From positions 2,241,501 to 2,305,500 of the forward strand of contig NZ_BCMS01000001.1 of the NCBI RefSeq assembly GCF_001485435.1: DNA of 64,000 bases. The letters run 5' to 3'. The position numbers and the translations under genes are program-made. This DNA comes from Deinococcus grandis. GTDB lineage: Bacteria > Deinococcota > Deinococci > Deinococcales > Deinococcaceae. This document shows positions 39,073 through 49,317 of the stretch, piece by piece (the stretch's first letter is position 1; each line of letters starts with the position of its first letter). The notes under the pieces are model-generated. The model searched no databases. It had not been told where the DNA came from and was given only the letters and a program-made list of their open reading frames with translations.

Positions 39073-39145
39073 CGGACGGCGGGGCCGTTCCTGGGTGGCG
39101 CTGGGGGGATCAGTCTGTGCGATGAGGGCCGCTCCGGGTGGGAGC

Positions 39146-39289
39146 TTACTCGTCGGCGACGGTGAGCTGGTGACGGCCCTTGGCGCGGCGACGCGCGAGG
39201 ATGTTACGGCCGGACTTGGTCTTCATGCGGGCGCGGAAGCCGTGGGTCTTGGCGCGCTTGCGGTTGTTGGGCTGGTAGGTACGCTTCAT
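39146..39289 (-). CDS. rpmH: 50S ribosomal protein L34
   Basis: A 47-residue basic protein with the universal [19 protein letters not shown] start. AGGAGAG lies 5 nt before ATG 39289. It is the first gene of rpmH-rnpA-yidD-yidC; the gap to rnpA is 73 nt. The longer reading frame through this start is not coding. Confidence 0.97.
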   Translation of the reverse strand: MKRTYQPNNRKRAKTHGFRARMKTKSGRNILARRRAKGRHQLTVADE

Positions 39290-39460
39290 GGTGCTCTCCT
39301 CTTCTTCTCGCGGAGCCGCTGGCCTGCTGGCCGGGCGCGGAGCGTCACGCGGGAACGCCTCCCTCGGGAGGCAAACTCCGGGAGTGTAGCACGGCGCGCG
39401 CCGCGAGGGCAAAGGGCATGTGCGGCAGCGTGCCTGCCCCCGGACTTCTAAGCTGACCGC

Positions 39461-40015
39461 ATGCCCAGCACCGAGGTGGCGACCCCTCACCCGGCTGACC
39501 CGTCCGCGCCCGAGCGGGGAGCAGGGCGGCACGCCGCAGCGCCCGTGTCCCCGGCGGCGCCAGCCAGACTGGCACCCCCTGAGCCTCTGTCCCGTCTGCG
39601 TGTTCTTCCGCCCCACCTGTCTGCCCTGGACCCCTGGACGCTCCTGCTGGGCGGCGCGGTGCTGCTCGCGGCGGCGTTCACGCTGCTTCCGGCGCTGTTC
39701 CCGCAGCCGCGCGTGCCGACCGTGACCCGCGCGGCGCTGCCCGTTGCGACCTCACCGGCGGCGACCTCGCCTGCACCCGCCACGCCGGAGGCGCCGGTCT
39801 ACCCCACCACGAGCAGCGTCACGCCGCTGATCTCCGGGCGGGTGAACCTGAATTCGGCCAGCCTGGAGCAGCTGGAGGCCCTGCCGAAGGTCGGCCCGGC
39901 GCTGGCCTCACGGATCGTGGCGGGGCGCCCCTACCGGTCGCTGGCGGACCTGGACCGCGTGAAGGGCGTCGGGCCAGCAGCGCTGAAGGCCCTGGGGCCG
40001 CTGGTGTCGTTCTGA
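39461..40015 (+). CDS. comEA: Competence DNA-binding protein ComEA
   Basis: A 184-residue protein. It has a long Pro/Ala N-terminal tail, one membrane helix (about 60-80), a Thr/Pro linker, and a C-terminal helix-hairpin-helix pair (about 125-184: [32 protein letters not shown]). ComEA binds incoming DNA at the outer face of the membrane during transformation. TAAGCT ends 6 nt before ATG 39461 (leaderless). comEC follows after 17 nt. Confidence 0.92.
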   Translation: MPSTEVATPHPADPSAPERGAGRHAAAPVSPAAPARLAPPEPLSRLRVLPPHLSALDPWTLLLGGAVLLAAAFTLLPALFPQPRVPTVTRAALPVATSPAATSPAPATPEAPVYPTTSSVTPLISGRVNLNSASLEQLEALPKVGPALASRIVAGRPYRSLADLDRVKGVGPAALKALGPLVSF

Positions 40016-40032
40016 ACGCGCCCCGGCCCCGC

Positions 40033-42201
<2,169 letters not shown>

Positions 42202-42266
42202 TGGGTTGTGGGGTGCAGGTTGTGGGAAGAGACCCATGCCTGCACCCCACAACCCACAACCCTGCT
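42202..42266. repeat. GTTGTGGG hairpin repeat, copy 4
   Basis: GGGTTGTGGGGTGCAGGTTG, a loop of about 15 nt, then TGCACCCCACAACCCACAAC. It fills the gap between the convergent comEC and MFS exporter stop codons. Confidence 0.8.
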
Positions 42267-43886
42267 TCAGTCGGTGGCGCTGACCTCGATCTTCTCGGCG
42301 CGCGGGGCGAGTCCGGCCCGGCCCTTCAGGGGACGTTCGGGCAGGGCGATGGTCGCCAGGAACGCGAGGCCCACGAGCACGGCGGATACCAGGAACACCT
42401 GATCGATCGCGCCGGCCATGACGCCGCGCAGGGCGTCGAGGATGGGCTGGAGCAGGTTCGCGTCGCCCAGTCGGCTCAGGCCCGCGCCGAGCTGCGCGGT
42501 GGCCTGCGGGCTGGTCAGCAGGTTCGGGTTGGCGATGGCGTCCTGCACGGGGGCCGGGAGGGTGCGGGCTGCTTCGGGCAGCTGCGCGGCGAGGTTGGCG
42601 TTCAGGTGGGCGTTCACGAGCGCGCCGAACAGACTGACGGCCAGGGTGCCGCCGATCTGCCGGAAGAACTGGTTGCCGCTGGTGGCGCTGCCCAGCTGCT
42701 CGCGCGGCGCGGCGTTCTGCACGGCCAGGGTCAGCTGGCTGTTCACGGGACCTAGGCCCAGGCCGAGCAGGACCATGATGCCCACGGCGATCAGGATGGG
42801 CGTGCCGGTGCCGAGCGTGGTGGCGAGCAGCAGCGCGCCGGTGGCGACGATTCCACCCGCCAGGATGAGATTCTTGTAGCGGCCGGTGCGGCTGACGACC
42901 TGCCCGCTGAGGGTGCTGGTGAGGATCATGCCGAACATCAGCGGCGCGAGGGCCAGACCGCTGCCGCTGGCGCTGCTGCCGCGTACGCCCTGCATGTACA
43001 GCGGGAGGTACAGGATCGCGGCGTACATGCCGGCGCTCGTCAGGAAGCCCGCGAGGGACGCGATGGCGATGCCGCGGTCTTTCAGGAGGCGCAGGTCGAG
43101 GATGGGGCGTTCCTGGCGGGCGCTGTGCCCCGCGTACGCGCCGAAGGTGAGGACGGTGGCGGCCAGCAGGCCCAGAATCGTGGCGCTGCCCCAGGCGTAC
43201 GTGCCGCCGCCCCACGAGAGGGCCAGGGTCAGGGTGGTGACGGACACGCCCAGCAGCAGCGCGCCGGGCGCGTCGAAGTGGCCCCGGGCGCCGGGGGCGG
43301 GCAGGCGGAAGTACCGCCAGATGAAGTACGCGGCGAGCAGCGCGAAGGGCAGGTTCACGAAGAACACGCTGCGCCAGCCCAGGTGGTCGGTCAGGAAGCC
43401 GCCGACGAGCGGCCCCACGACCGAGCTGACGCCCCACACGGCGCCGGTGTAGCCCTGGTAGCGGCCGCGCTCGATGGGCGTGAACAGGTCGGCGATGGCG
43501 GTGAAGCTCATGGCCATCAGGGTGCCGCCGCCGATGCCCTGCAGGGCCCGCAGGACGATCAGCTGCTCCATGTTCTGCACGAAGCCCAGCAGCACACTGC
43601 CGAGGGTGAACACGGCGATGCCGAGCAGGATCAGCGGGCGGCGGCCGTAACGGTCGCTGATGGTGCCCACGATGGGAATGGTGATGGTGGTCGCCAGGGA
43701 GTACGCGGTGAACGCCCAGGCATACAGGTGGAAGCCGCCCAGATCGCTGATGACGCGGGGCATGGCGCTGCCGACGACCGTGAGGTTGAGGCTGGACAGG
43801 AACAGCACGGTCAGGATGCCGACGAACGCGAGGAGCTGCTCGCGCGACGGGGCCGGACTGGCCGGGGTGGGTGCGGGGGTGGTCAT
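42267..43886 (-). CDS. MFS multidrug exporter, DHA2 (EmrB/QacA) family
   Basis: A 539-residue protein with about 14 membrane helices. Motif A ([16 protein letters not shown]), the motif C-like [20 protein letters not shown], and [16 protein letters not shown] are typical of DHA2 proton-drug antiporters. The start overlaps the stop of the MarR regulator by 4 nt, so the exporter is co-expressed with its likely repressor. Substrate unknown. Confidence 0.9.
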   Translation of the reverse strand: MTTPAPTPASPAPSREQLLAFVGILTVLFLSSLNLTVVGSAMPRVISDLGGFHLYAWAFTAYSLATTITIPIVGTISDRYGRRPLILLGIAVFTLGSVLLGFVQNMEQLIVLRALQGIGGGTLMAMSFTAIADLFTPIERGRYQGYTGAVWGVSSVVGPLVGGFLTDHLGWRSVFFVNLPFALLAAYFIWRYFRLPAPGARGHFDAPGALLLGVSVTTLTLALSWGGGTYAWGSATILGLLAATVLTFGAYAGHSARQERPILDLRLLKDRGIAIASLAGFLTSAGMYAAILYLPLYMQGVRGSSASGSGLALAPLMFGMILTSTLSGQVVSRTGRYKNLILAGGIVATGALLLATTLGTGTPILIAVGIMVLLGLGLGPVNSQLTLAVQNAAPREQLGSATSGNQFFRQIGGTLAVSLFGALVNAHLNANLAAQLPEAARTLPAPVQDAIANPNLLTSPQATAQLGAGLSRLGDANLLQPILDALRGVMAGAIDQVFLVSAVLVGLAFLATIALPERPLKGRAGLAPRAEKIEVSATD

Positions 43887-44368
43887 GCGGGGTCTCCAGG
43901 GGTGGGGCAGGGGGCGTGCAGGGCCGCGTCCAGGGCGGCCAGCGCGGTCAGCGCGGCCTGCACGCGTTCGGGGGGCAGGTGGCCGAAGTGCGCGTGGACG
44001 ATGTCCTGCGCGACCGCGCGGGTGCGGGCGCGGGTGGCCTGCCCGTCGGGCGTGAGTTCCAGGCGCTGCACCCGCAGGTCGCTGGGGTCGGTGACGCGGC
44101 GCACCAGGCCCGCCTGCACGAGTTTGGTGACCATGCGGGTCACGGTGGGCGCGGGGAGGTTCTGCGCCTGCGCCACGGCGCTGGGTGTGTCGGCGCCGTC
44201 CATGACGGTGGCCAGCACGAGCAGTTCCTTGGTGTTCAGGCCCAGTGCGGTCTCCAGCGGGTCGTCGAGGACGTGATGCACGCGCCGGGACAGCCGCAGG
44301 ATCAGCCGGACGAGGCCGTACAGGTCGTCCATGACTGGAGTGGGGGTGAGGGTGGGACTTCCATTCAT
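43883..44368 (-). CDS. MarR-family transcriptional regulator
   Basis: A 161-residue protein. A winged HTH spans about 45-115 ([39 protein letters not shown], DRRVxxLxLT-like wing), with N- and C-terminal dimerisation helices. It probably represses its own operon with the downstream exporter and is released by drugs. ATG 44368 or ATG 44332 could be the start. A repeat-rich operator lies just upstream of 44368. Confidence 0.85.
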   Translation of the reverse strand: MNGSPTLTPTPVMDDLYGLVRLILRLSRRVHHVLDDPLETALGLNTKELLVLATVMDGADTPSAVAQAQNLPAPTVTRMVTKLVQAGLVRRVTDPSDLRVQRLELTPDGQATRARTRAVAQDIVHAHFGHLPPERVQAALTALAALDAALHAPCPTPGDPA

Positions 44369-44398
44369 TTCAGATGGAAGTATTTCAAATGGAAGGAG
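44361..44398 (-). promoter_or_regulatory. Putative MarR operator
   Basis: On the minus strand two near-identical 15-nt units, CTTCCATTTGAAATA and CTTCCATCTGAAATG, are followed by AATGGAAG, which inverts CTTCCATT. The block covers the promoter and the start codon, the usual place for MarR autorepression. Confidence 0.55.
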
Positions 44399-44494
44399 TT
44401 CTCGCCAGTGAGCAAGTGTTCATCCAGCAGGAACACCACAGGTCACACTTCAGGGGGCGACCGCGCTGACGGGTTCTCACTCCGCTCATTCTCA

Positions 44495-44650
44495 TAAGGG
44501 ATGCAAGTGACTCGCTTTCAATGCGGTCACGTTCCGTTGACCCTCTCCCCTGCGGGACTCGTAGAGCTGAGCAGCAGTGGAGCGAAGCGACGGAAGGGTG
44601 AGGGGGCCACCGGGCGACTCCGAATGACGTGGCATCACTTGAATCCCGTA
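44495..44650. repeat. MITE-B copy 1
   Basis: About 156 bp flanked by TA on both sides, with ends AAGGGATGCAAG and (right) CTTGAATCCCG. In inverted orientation it shares CATTCGGAGTCGCCCGGTGG and CCCCCTCACCCTTCCG with the copy at 59947-60135. No coding capacity. Confidence 0.75.
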
Positions 44651-44669
44651 TCAGAGGCTGTCTGGAAAG

Positions 44670-45214
44670 TCATTTTCGAGCTGGTGACGGCTGTTCACCA
44701 GCGAACGCCGCGAGTCTGCGAATCATAAGCCGAACAAACGACACAACGATGAACGCCGCCGTTGTACTCGGCAGCAGGTCATACTCCCGGTTCAAGCGAC
44801 GATCAAACGACAACCACGCGAAGCTCCGCTCCACCACCCACCGCTTGCGCAGCACCTTGAACGTCCGATACCCCCTGAACGTCTTGATCTGTTCCTCCGT
44901 CAATTCCTGTCCCACAGGCAGCCAATACCTTCGGGTGTTGGCATCCGCACGCCGTACCACTTCCACGCTGAACCCCAGAGTGGTCTTCACCCACGCCTCC
45001 CACGGCCCGGCATACCCTCCATCCACGAACAGATGGAGTGACCACTGCGGCTGCGACAGGTGCACCTGTCGCAGCAACACCTTCCCACCCTCGCGGTCGC
45101 TGATGTTCGCTGCCGTGACGGTGACACCCAGCAACAACCCCTGCGTATCCACGATCAGGTGATGCTTTCGTCCGTTGATCTTCTTGCCCCCGTCGTACCC
45201 TCTGACCCCCCTTT
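44670..45214 (-). CDS. IS5-family transposase, C-terminal frame (orfB)
   Basis: The reading frame entered after a -1 shift. It reads GVRGYDGGKKINGRKHHLIV, then the conserved DTQGLLL, the second catalytic Asp in LFVDGGYAGP, and the YREK-like RWVVERSFAWLSFDRRLNREY with the catalytic Glu. This is the catalytic half of a DDE transposase. An internal GTG at 45152 could start a shorter protein, but fusion with orfA by frameshifting is more likely. Confidence 0.82.
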
Positions 45215-45559
45215 TTGGGAGGTCCTCACACTTCGGGAATCCACGACGCCCGCCGTTGGGCGGGCGTTGCGGCCCATGGCCGTTCGAGTCTGGGTGCGCA
45301 GCGCGTCATTGACGCGCAGCCAGACGCCATCGAGCTTCCACTGCCGGAAGTAGCTGTACACCGTCTTCCAGTGCGGAAAATCGGCAGGCAACATGCGCCA
45401 GGACACGCCGCCACGTGTGATGTAGAAGATGGCATCAACGACATCCCGGCGATGGATGCGTGCTGGACGTCCGCCTGGTTGAGGCGCGGGAATCAGTGGG
45501 CAGAGGATGGCCCATTCAGCGTCACTGGTATCGCTGGGGTAGTGTCGGTGCCGAGTCAT
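45155..45559 (-). CDS. IS5-family transposase, N-terminal frame (orfA)
   Basis: A 134-residue frame. DAEWAILCPLIP and DAIFYITRGGVSWRMLPADF are the conserved N-terminal region of IS427-group IS5 transposases; the first catalytic Asp lies in VVDSRSV. The end after residue ~118 is out-of-frame sequence. The run AAAAAGGGGGG at 45216-45206 is the probable -1 slip site to orfB. Confidence 0.85.
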   Translation of the reverse strand: MTRHRHYPSDTSDAEWAILCPLIPAPQPGGRPARIHRRDVVDAIFYITRGGVSWRMLPADFPHWKTVYSYFRQWKLDGVWLRVNDALRTQTRTAMGRNARPTAGVVDSRSVRTSQKGGSEGTTGARRSTDESIT

Positions 45560-45631
45560 AAAAAACAGTACGCTGTTTTCGACACCACTCCCTCAACCCT
45601 CTTTCCAGACAGCCTCTCATACGGATTCCGA

Positions 45632-46203
45632 TTAATTCGCTAACAAAGGCCACCAGTGAAAGAGGGTCTGCTGAGTGATGAGATCAGGTTGAGCTTCCAA
45701 CCACACGCAGCGTTCGGAGAGTGCCAATTCCACCTCTTCAATGCTGTCGAACGCCCGGTTCGCGATTGGTACATCCGTCAACGCCCAGAGCCGTTCTGCT
45801 GGCTGCAATTCCGGCGAATACGGCGGGAGCGTCACGGTCTGAATGCCCTCCGGATGCCCATCATCGGGTGGCACGTGGAAACCGGCCCCATCCTGAACGA
45901 CCAGCACACGATGGTCGGCGCTGGCGCCGACCATGCGGGCAAACGCAGCCATGACGGCCACATACGCCTGTTTGTTGACGACTGGGATCAACCAAAACAG
46001 GCTCTTGCCGCTCTCCGGATTGGCAAACGCGTACACGTAGAGCCACTCGTACCCAGGCTGAACCGGACAGGTCAACGGCTGCCCAGTTGGTGCCCAGACT
46101 GGACGGCGGATTGGCTTGAGCCCGATCCGATGTTCGTCCATACACCACAGGGAGACGCGCGGTGAGAGACGCTCCGCCTGGCGGAGCGTCTCGATCAGGA
46201 CTT
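45632..46203 (-). CDS. IS630-family transposase, catalytic frame (orfB)
   Basis: The frame reads KVLIETLRQAERLSPRVSLW, then CMDEHRIGLKP with the first catalytic Asp, VLVVQDGAGFH with the second, and LPPYSPELQPAERLW with the third acidic residue, the classic IS630 DDE layout. A separate start at 46141 (ATG, MDEHR) would lack the segment before the first Asp. It ends inside the left terminal region. Confidence 0.82.
46166..46192 (-). other. Perfect hairpin at the IS630 frame junction
   Basis: GAGACGCTCCGC, a 3-nt loop, GCGGAGCGTCTC: a perfect 12-bp stem. It starts 8 nt after a TCAAAG stretch and 2 nt after the orfA stop, the spacing expected for a -1 frameshift stimulator. No canonical slippery heptamer precedes it. 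Confidence 0.6.
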
Positions 46204-46587
46204 TGATTTGAATGCTTCCTTCGCGGCCTCATCGCCCCCAACGTGCCGGGGGCGGGGTCGTTGGGGGGTAAAGCCAGCCGCTCGAAGGAATTCATAGGTG
46301 CGCCCGAGGTGAACGGACAGTCCGTACTGCTCCTGAAGCCAGTTCTGAACGTCTTTCCCAGACCAGACGATGTCCTGCTCGAAGTCGGCGTGTAGTCGGG
46401 TCGCCAGGGTCTGTTGTTGCTCAGCGCTCAATAGCCGGGGTGCACCCTGATTCGTGTGGCGCCCGTCACACAGCCCGGCAAGTCCCCGGTCGCGGTAGCG
46501 GTTCACCAGATCGTAGGCGGTGACCCGGCTGTACCGGGTCACTTGGAGAATCTCTGGGAGGGGGCGTCCTTCAGCGAGGAGGGCCAT
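46195..46587 (-). CDS. IS630-family transposase, N-terminal HTH frame (orfA)
   Basis: A 130-residue frame. ILQVTRYSRVTAYDLVNRYR is a HTH, and a second HTH-like region ends GLSVHLGRTYEFLRAAGFTP. It stops at 46195 with orfB open one frame back. In-frame coding-like sequence (TFWHLYTTSTCAVERRRAQF) continues upstream of this first ATG but lacks a start codon before a TAA, so the true start is unclear or lost. Confidence 0.78.
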   Translation of the reverse strand: MALLAEGRPLPEILQVTRYSRVTAYDLVNRYRDRGLAGLCDGRHTNQGAPRLLSAEQQQTLATRLHADFEQDIVWSGKDVQNWLQEQYGLSVHLGRTYEFLRAAGFTPQRPRPRHVGGDEAAKEAFKSKS

Positions 46588-46734
46588 GAATTGGGCTCTG
46601 CGCCGCTCGACGGCGCAGGTGCTGGTCGTGTAGAGGTGCCAGAAAGTGTCGGCGTCATGCGCCAGGGGAGCCGTCAGGAGTGTCTGTTTGATCTGACAAT
46701 CATAAACCTTTTAATCGGAGTCCGTATCAGAGAC

Positions 46735-46775
46735 CTTGAGGACACCCCTCAACACCTCTGAAACCCGCTGTCAGC
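46735..46775. repeat. MITE-C fragment (truncated copy)
   Basis: Matches the right end of the full copy at 52557-52699: TTGAGGACACCCCTCAACAC, then CTGAAACCCGCTGTCAG. The left part is missing beside the IS630 element. Its end supplies the TGA stop of the adjacent Nudix gene. Confidence 0.7.
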
Positions 46776-47232
46776 GATCGGCCAGCGGCACTCCCCGCAG
46801 GGCCGCCCAGCCGTCGAGCATCTCCGAGAGGCGCACCCCGCCCCGCAGGTGCGCGTCCAGCACGCCCGGCAGCCATGGTAGGGCGTCGCCCGGCAGGGCG
46901 TGCGGGTCGAACCACCCGACGTCCGAGGTCTTCTCCAGCGGGGTCGGCTCGCCCGTCCACTCGCGGGTCAGGAAGAACACATCCAATCCCCCCATGCCGT
47001 CCAGGTCGTAGCGGCAGGCTCCCAGGCAGGTCAGGGCCGACGGGTTCACGCGCAGGCCCACCTCCTCCAGCACCTCGCGGGCCGCCGCCTGCGCCAGCGT
47101 CTCCCCCGCCTCCACGTGCCCGCCCGGCAGGCCCCACAGGCCATCGGCGTAGGAGGACCCGGAGCGGCGGCCCAGCAGCACCCGTCCCGCGTCGTCCTGC
47201 ACGATCAGCCACGCGACCAGATGAAACGTCAC
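46771..47232 (-). CDS. Nudix hydrolase (tandem copy 2)
   Basis: A 153-residue protein. The Nudix box [20 protein letters not shown] followed by EVGL (about 37-60) is complete, so the enzyme should hydrolyse a nucleoside diphosphate-X substrate. GTG 47232 overlaps the stop of the other Nudix gene (GTGA). The two proteins align along their length. The stop codon TGA lies in the end of a MITE-C fragment. Substrate unknown. Confidence 0.85.
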   Translation of the reverse strand: MTFHLVAWLIVQDDAGRVLLGRRSGSSYADGLWGLPGGHVEAGETLAQAAAREVLEEVGLRVNPSALTCLGACRYDLDGMGGLDVFFLTREWTGEPTPLEKTSDVGWFDPHALPGDALPWLPGVLDAHLRGGVRLSEMLDGWAALRGVPLADR

Positions 47233-47675
47233 GCGATCACCCGCGCCGAATGCACGTCGTGCAGCTGCTCGGTCAGGCGCGCCCCGCGCCGCAGGTGGGC
47301 GTCCAGTAGCGGCGCGACCCACGGCAGGGTGTCGGGCGGCAGGTCACCGAGCGCGAACCACGCGACTTCCGAGGTCTTGTGCAGCGGCTGCGGCTGACCC
47401 GCCCAGTCCGGCGCGCGGAACAGGAAATCCGTGCCCTGCGCGCCGTCCACCTCATAGCGGCGCACGCCCAGCAGGGATAGCCCGGCCGGGTCGAGGGTCA
47501 GGCCCATCTCCTCCCAGACCTCACGCGCGGCTGCCTCGGGGAGGCCCTCACCACGCTCCACGCCGCCGCCCGGCAGGCCCCACAGGCCGTGTCCGTACGC
47601 AGAGCCGTCGCGGCGCCCGAGCAGCACGCGGCCCCCCTCATCCTGCATGACCACCCACACGAGTAGATTCCGCAT
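47229..47675 (-). CDS. Nudix hydrolase (tandem copy 1)
   Basis: A 148-residue protein with a complete Nudix box [20 protein letters not shown] then EMGL (about 32-55). It shares [16 protein letters not shown] with the following gene, so the pair arose by tandem duplication. CACCCT ends 5 nt before ATG 47675 (leaderless layout). Nudix families are expanded in Deinococcus and are linked to cleaning damaged nucleotides; the specific substrate cannot be told. Confidence 0.85.
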   Translation of the reverse strand: MRNLLVWVVMQDEGGRVLLGRRDGSAYGHGLWGLPGGGVERGEGLPEAAAREVWEEMGLTLDPAGLSLLGVRRYEVDGAQGTDFLFRAPDWAGQPQPLHKTSEVAWFALGDLPPDTLPWVAPLLDAHLRRGARLTEQLHDVHSARVIA

Positions 47676-47763
47676 GGTTCAGGGTGGCACGCGTCGCGCG
47701 CCGCAACCGCAACCGGTGACGCAGGACACCTCCCGTGCGGCAGCCTGCGCTATCCTCACGGAC

Positions 47764-47850
47764 GCGTCACCGGGGGTGCCTGCCGAAGGGCGGGCTGAGA
47801 CTTACCCCAGGAACCTGATCCGGGTCATTCCGGCGGAGGGAGCGTGACCG
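47764..47850 (+). promoter_or_regulatory. TPP riboswitch
   Basis: A classic THI box. GTCAC (47766-47770) pairs with GTGAC (47844-47848) as P1. GGGGTGCC begins the aptamer, GGCTGAGA and CCTGATCCGGGTCATTCCGGCG form the pyrimidine and pyrophosphate sensors, and GGAGGGAGCG closes it. TATCCT at 47751-47756 gives a start near 47763. It controls thiBPQ-thiN by binding thiamine pyrophosphate. Confidence 0.95.
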
Positions 47851-47883
47851 GCCGCCCACACCCGTGGCGCAGGCCCACCGCTT

Positions 47884-47902
47884 CCCCTCGTGACGCGAGG
47901 GG
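47884..47902 (+). promoter_or_regulatory. SD-sequestering hairpin of the thiB leader
   Basis: CCCCTCG pairs with CGAGGGG. The 3' arm contains GAGGGG, the ribosome binding site for ATG 47911, so the hairpin can block initiation. The weak CTTTCTT after it argues for translational rather than transcriptional control. Confidence 0.6.
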
Positions 47903-47910
47903 ACTTTCTT

Positions 47911-48945
47911 ATGCGTAACACAATGATCCTGCTGACCGCACTCGCCGCCGCTGGCGCCGCCAGTGCCCAGACCACGCTGACCGTCATCACGCACGACTCG
48001 TTCGACGTGGACAAGAAACTCATCGCCGCGTTCGAAACGCAGAACCGCGCGAAGGTGCGCTTCATCAAGGGCGGCGACGCCGGGGAACTCCTGAACCGCC
48101 TGATCCTCACCCGCCGCGCCCCCATCGCCGACGTGGTGTACGGCCTCGACAACAGCCTGCTGCCCCGCGCCCGGCAGGCGGGCATCCTCCAGCCGTACAG
48201 GAGCCCCGCGCTGTCCCGCGTGCCCGCCGCGTACCGCCTGGGCGACGACGGCCTCCTGAACACCGTCGACTACGGCTTCGTGGCCCTGAACTACGACCGC
48301 GCGTGGTTCGAGAAGAACGGCGTGGCGCTCCCCAAGAGCCTGGACGACCTGAAAACCCCCGCCTACGCGAAACTCACGGTCGTGCAGAGTCCCGCCACGA
48401 GCAGCCCCGGCCTCGCGTTCCTGCTCGCCACCGTCAACCACTACGGCGAGGCAGGCGCGTGGCAGTGGTGGCGCGCCGCCCGGCAGGGGGGCATGAAAGT
48501 CACGCGCGGCTGGAGCGACGCGTACTACAAGGACTTCACCCGCAACGGCGGCCGGTACCCCATCGTGCTGTCCTACGCCAGCAGCCCCGCCGCCGAAGTC
48601 TTCTACGCCGACGGCTTCACCCCCACCAAACTCCCCGCGCAGGCCCCCACCGCCAACCTCTTCCTGCCCGGCAGCACCTACACCCAGCTCGAAGGCGTCG
48701 GCATCCTCAAAGGCACCAAGCAGGCGGCCCTCGCCCGGAAATTCGTAGACTTCATGCTGAGCGCACCCGTCCAGAGCGACATCCCCACCCGCATGTGGAT
48801 CTACCCCGCCGTGAAAGGCACCCCCCTGAACCCCGTGTTCACCTTCGCGCAGGAACCCCAATCCACCCCCATCAAGGCCGAGGTCGCCGCCAACCCCCAG
48901 CGCCTCGTGGACGCGTGGGTGACGCAGGTGCTCCGGGCGAGGTGA
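47911..48945 (+). CDS. thiB: Thiamine ABC transporter substrate-binding protein
   Basis: A 344-residue periplasmic binding protein. Signal peptide 1-19 (AASA-Q); the mature start [17 protein letters not shown] is the ThiB/TbpA family start. [20 protein letters not shown] and [11 protein letters not shown] are further family features. It binds thiamine or its phosphates for ThiPQ. ATG 47911 is chosen over GTG 47890, which lies inside the regulatory hairpin. thiP follows after an unusually long 372 bp. Confidence 0.92.
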   Translation: MRNTMILLTALAAAGAASAQTTLTVITHDSFDVDKKLIAAFETQNRAKVRFIKGGDAGELLNRLILTRRAPIADVVYGLDNSLLPRARQAGILQPYRSPALSRVPAAYRLGDDGLLNTVDYGFVALNYDRAWFEKNGVALPKSLDDLKTPAYAKLTVVQSPATSSPGLAFLLATVNHYGEAGAWQWWRAARQGGMKVTRGWSDAYYKDFTRNGGRYPIVLSYASSPAAEVFYADGFTPTKLPAQAPTANLFLPGSTYTQLEGVGILKGTKQAALARKFVDFMLSAPVQSDIPTRMWIYPAVKGTPLNPVFTFAQEPQSTPIKAEVAANPQRLVDAWVTQVLRAR

Positions 48946-49317
48946 GGGTTGTAGGGAGTGGGAAGTGGGAAGTAGGAACGGCAACACCGCTGCTGCGCAG
49001 GACCCCTCAGTCAGCTGCGCTGACAGCTCCCCTCAGAGGGGAGCCTGCACACCTTCTCTCGCCTGAGCTGAAACAGTAGAACCTGCCGACATGCACCAGG
49101 ACACCCTGCCCCTCTACCGTCGTGGCCCACGAGCCGTCGTGCGCGAAGCGCGCGGGCCATCGGCGATGCCGGAGGATGGCGTCGAGGCCGGACACGTCAC
49201 CGCCGCAAGAAAGCCCGCCGCGTCAGTCGAATCTCTTGCCGAGCGCAGCGACTGCTCCCCCTGCCCCGCTGGGGTAGGGGGCTGGGGGGTGGGGCAGCCC
49301 GCCGCAGGCGCCCACCC
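48946..49317. other. 372-bp repeat-laden spacer inside the thi operon
   Basis: It begins with a degenerate GTTGTGGG-type unit (GGGTTGTAGGGAGTGGGAAG) at the thiB stop. It then holds a CAGCTGCGCTGACAGCTC / CCCCTCAGAGGGGAG hairpin (about 49013-49043) and a G-rich inverted repeat CCCCCTGCCCCGCTGGGGTA near 49257-49276. A 62-codon minus-strand frame at 49007-49195 has no support. No SD-linked small gene or clear promoter is visible. Confidence 0.55.

Larger units (their letters stand above)
44654..45616 (-). mobile_element. IS5-family insertion sequence (two-frame transposase)
   Basis: A 963-bp element bounded by perfect 16-bp inverted repeats GAGGCTGTCTGGAAAG / CTTTCCAGACAGCCTC. TCA flanks both sides (44651-44653 and 45617-45619), a likely 3-bp target duplication. 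It carries the two transposase frames below and appears intact. It inserted between MITE-B copy 1 and the IS630-like element. Confidence 0.9.
45620..46726 (-). mobile_element. IS630-like insertion sequence
   Basis: About 1.1 kb. Ends are TACGGATTCCGATTAA (left) and, on the other strand, TACGGACTCCGATTAA, each beginning with TA, the IS630/Tc1 target. It carries two transposase frames joined by a putative -1 frameshift. Its terminal repeats are shared with MITE-A. Confidence 0.85.

Noticed and set aside
39073..39230. rnpA starting inside or upstream of rpmH, as reported for Thermus
   Set aside because: The rnpA frame is open into the second half of rpmH but holds no start codon there and meets TGA in mid-rpmH, so GTG 39072 is the only usable start.
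49007..49195. 62-codon minus-strand frame in the thiB-thiP gap
   Set aside because: No SD or -10 box, and it runs through a hairpin repeat; probably chance.
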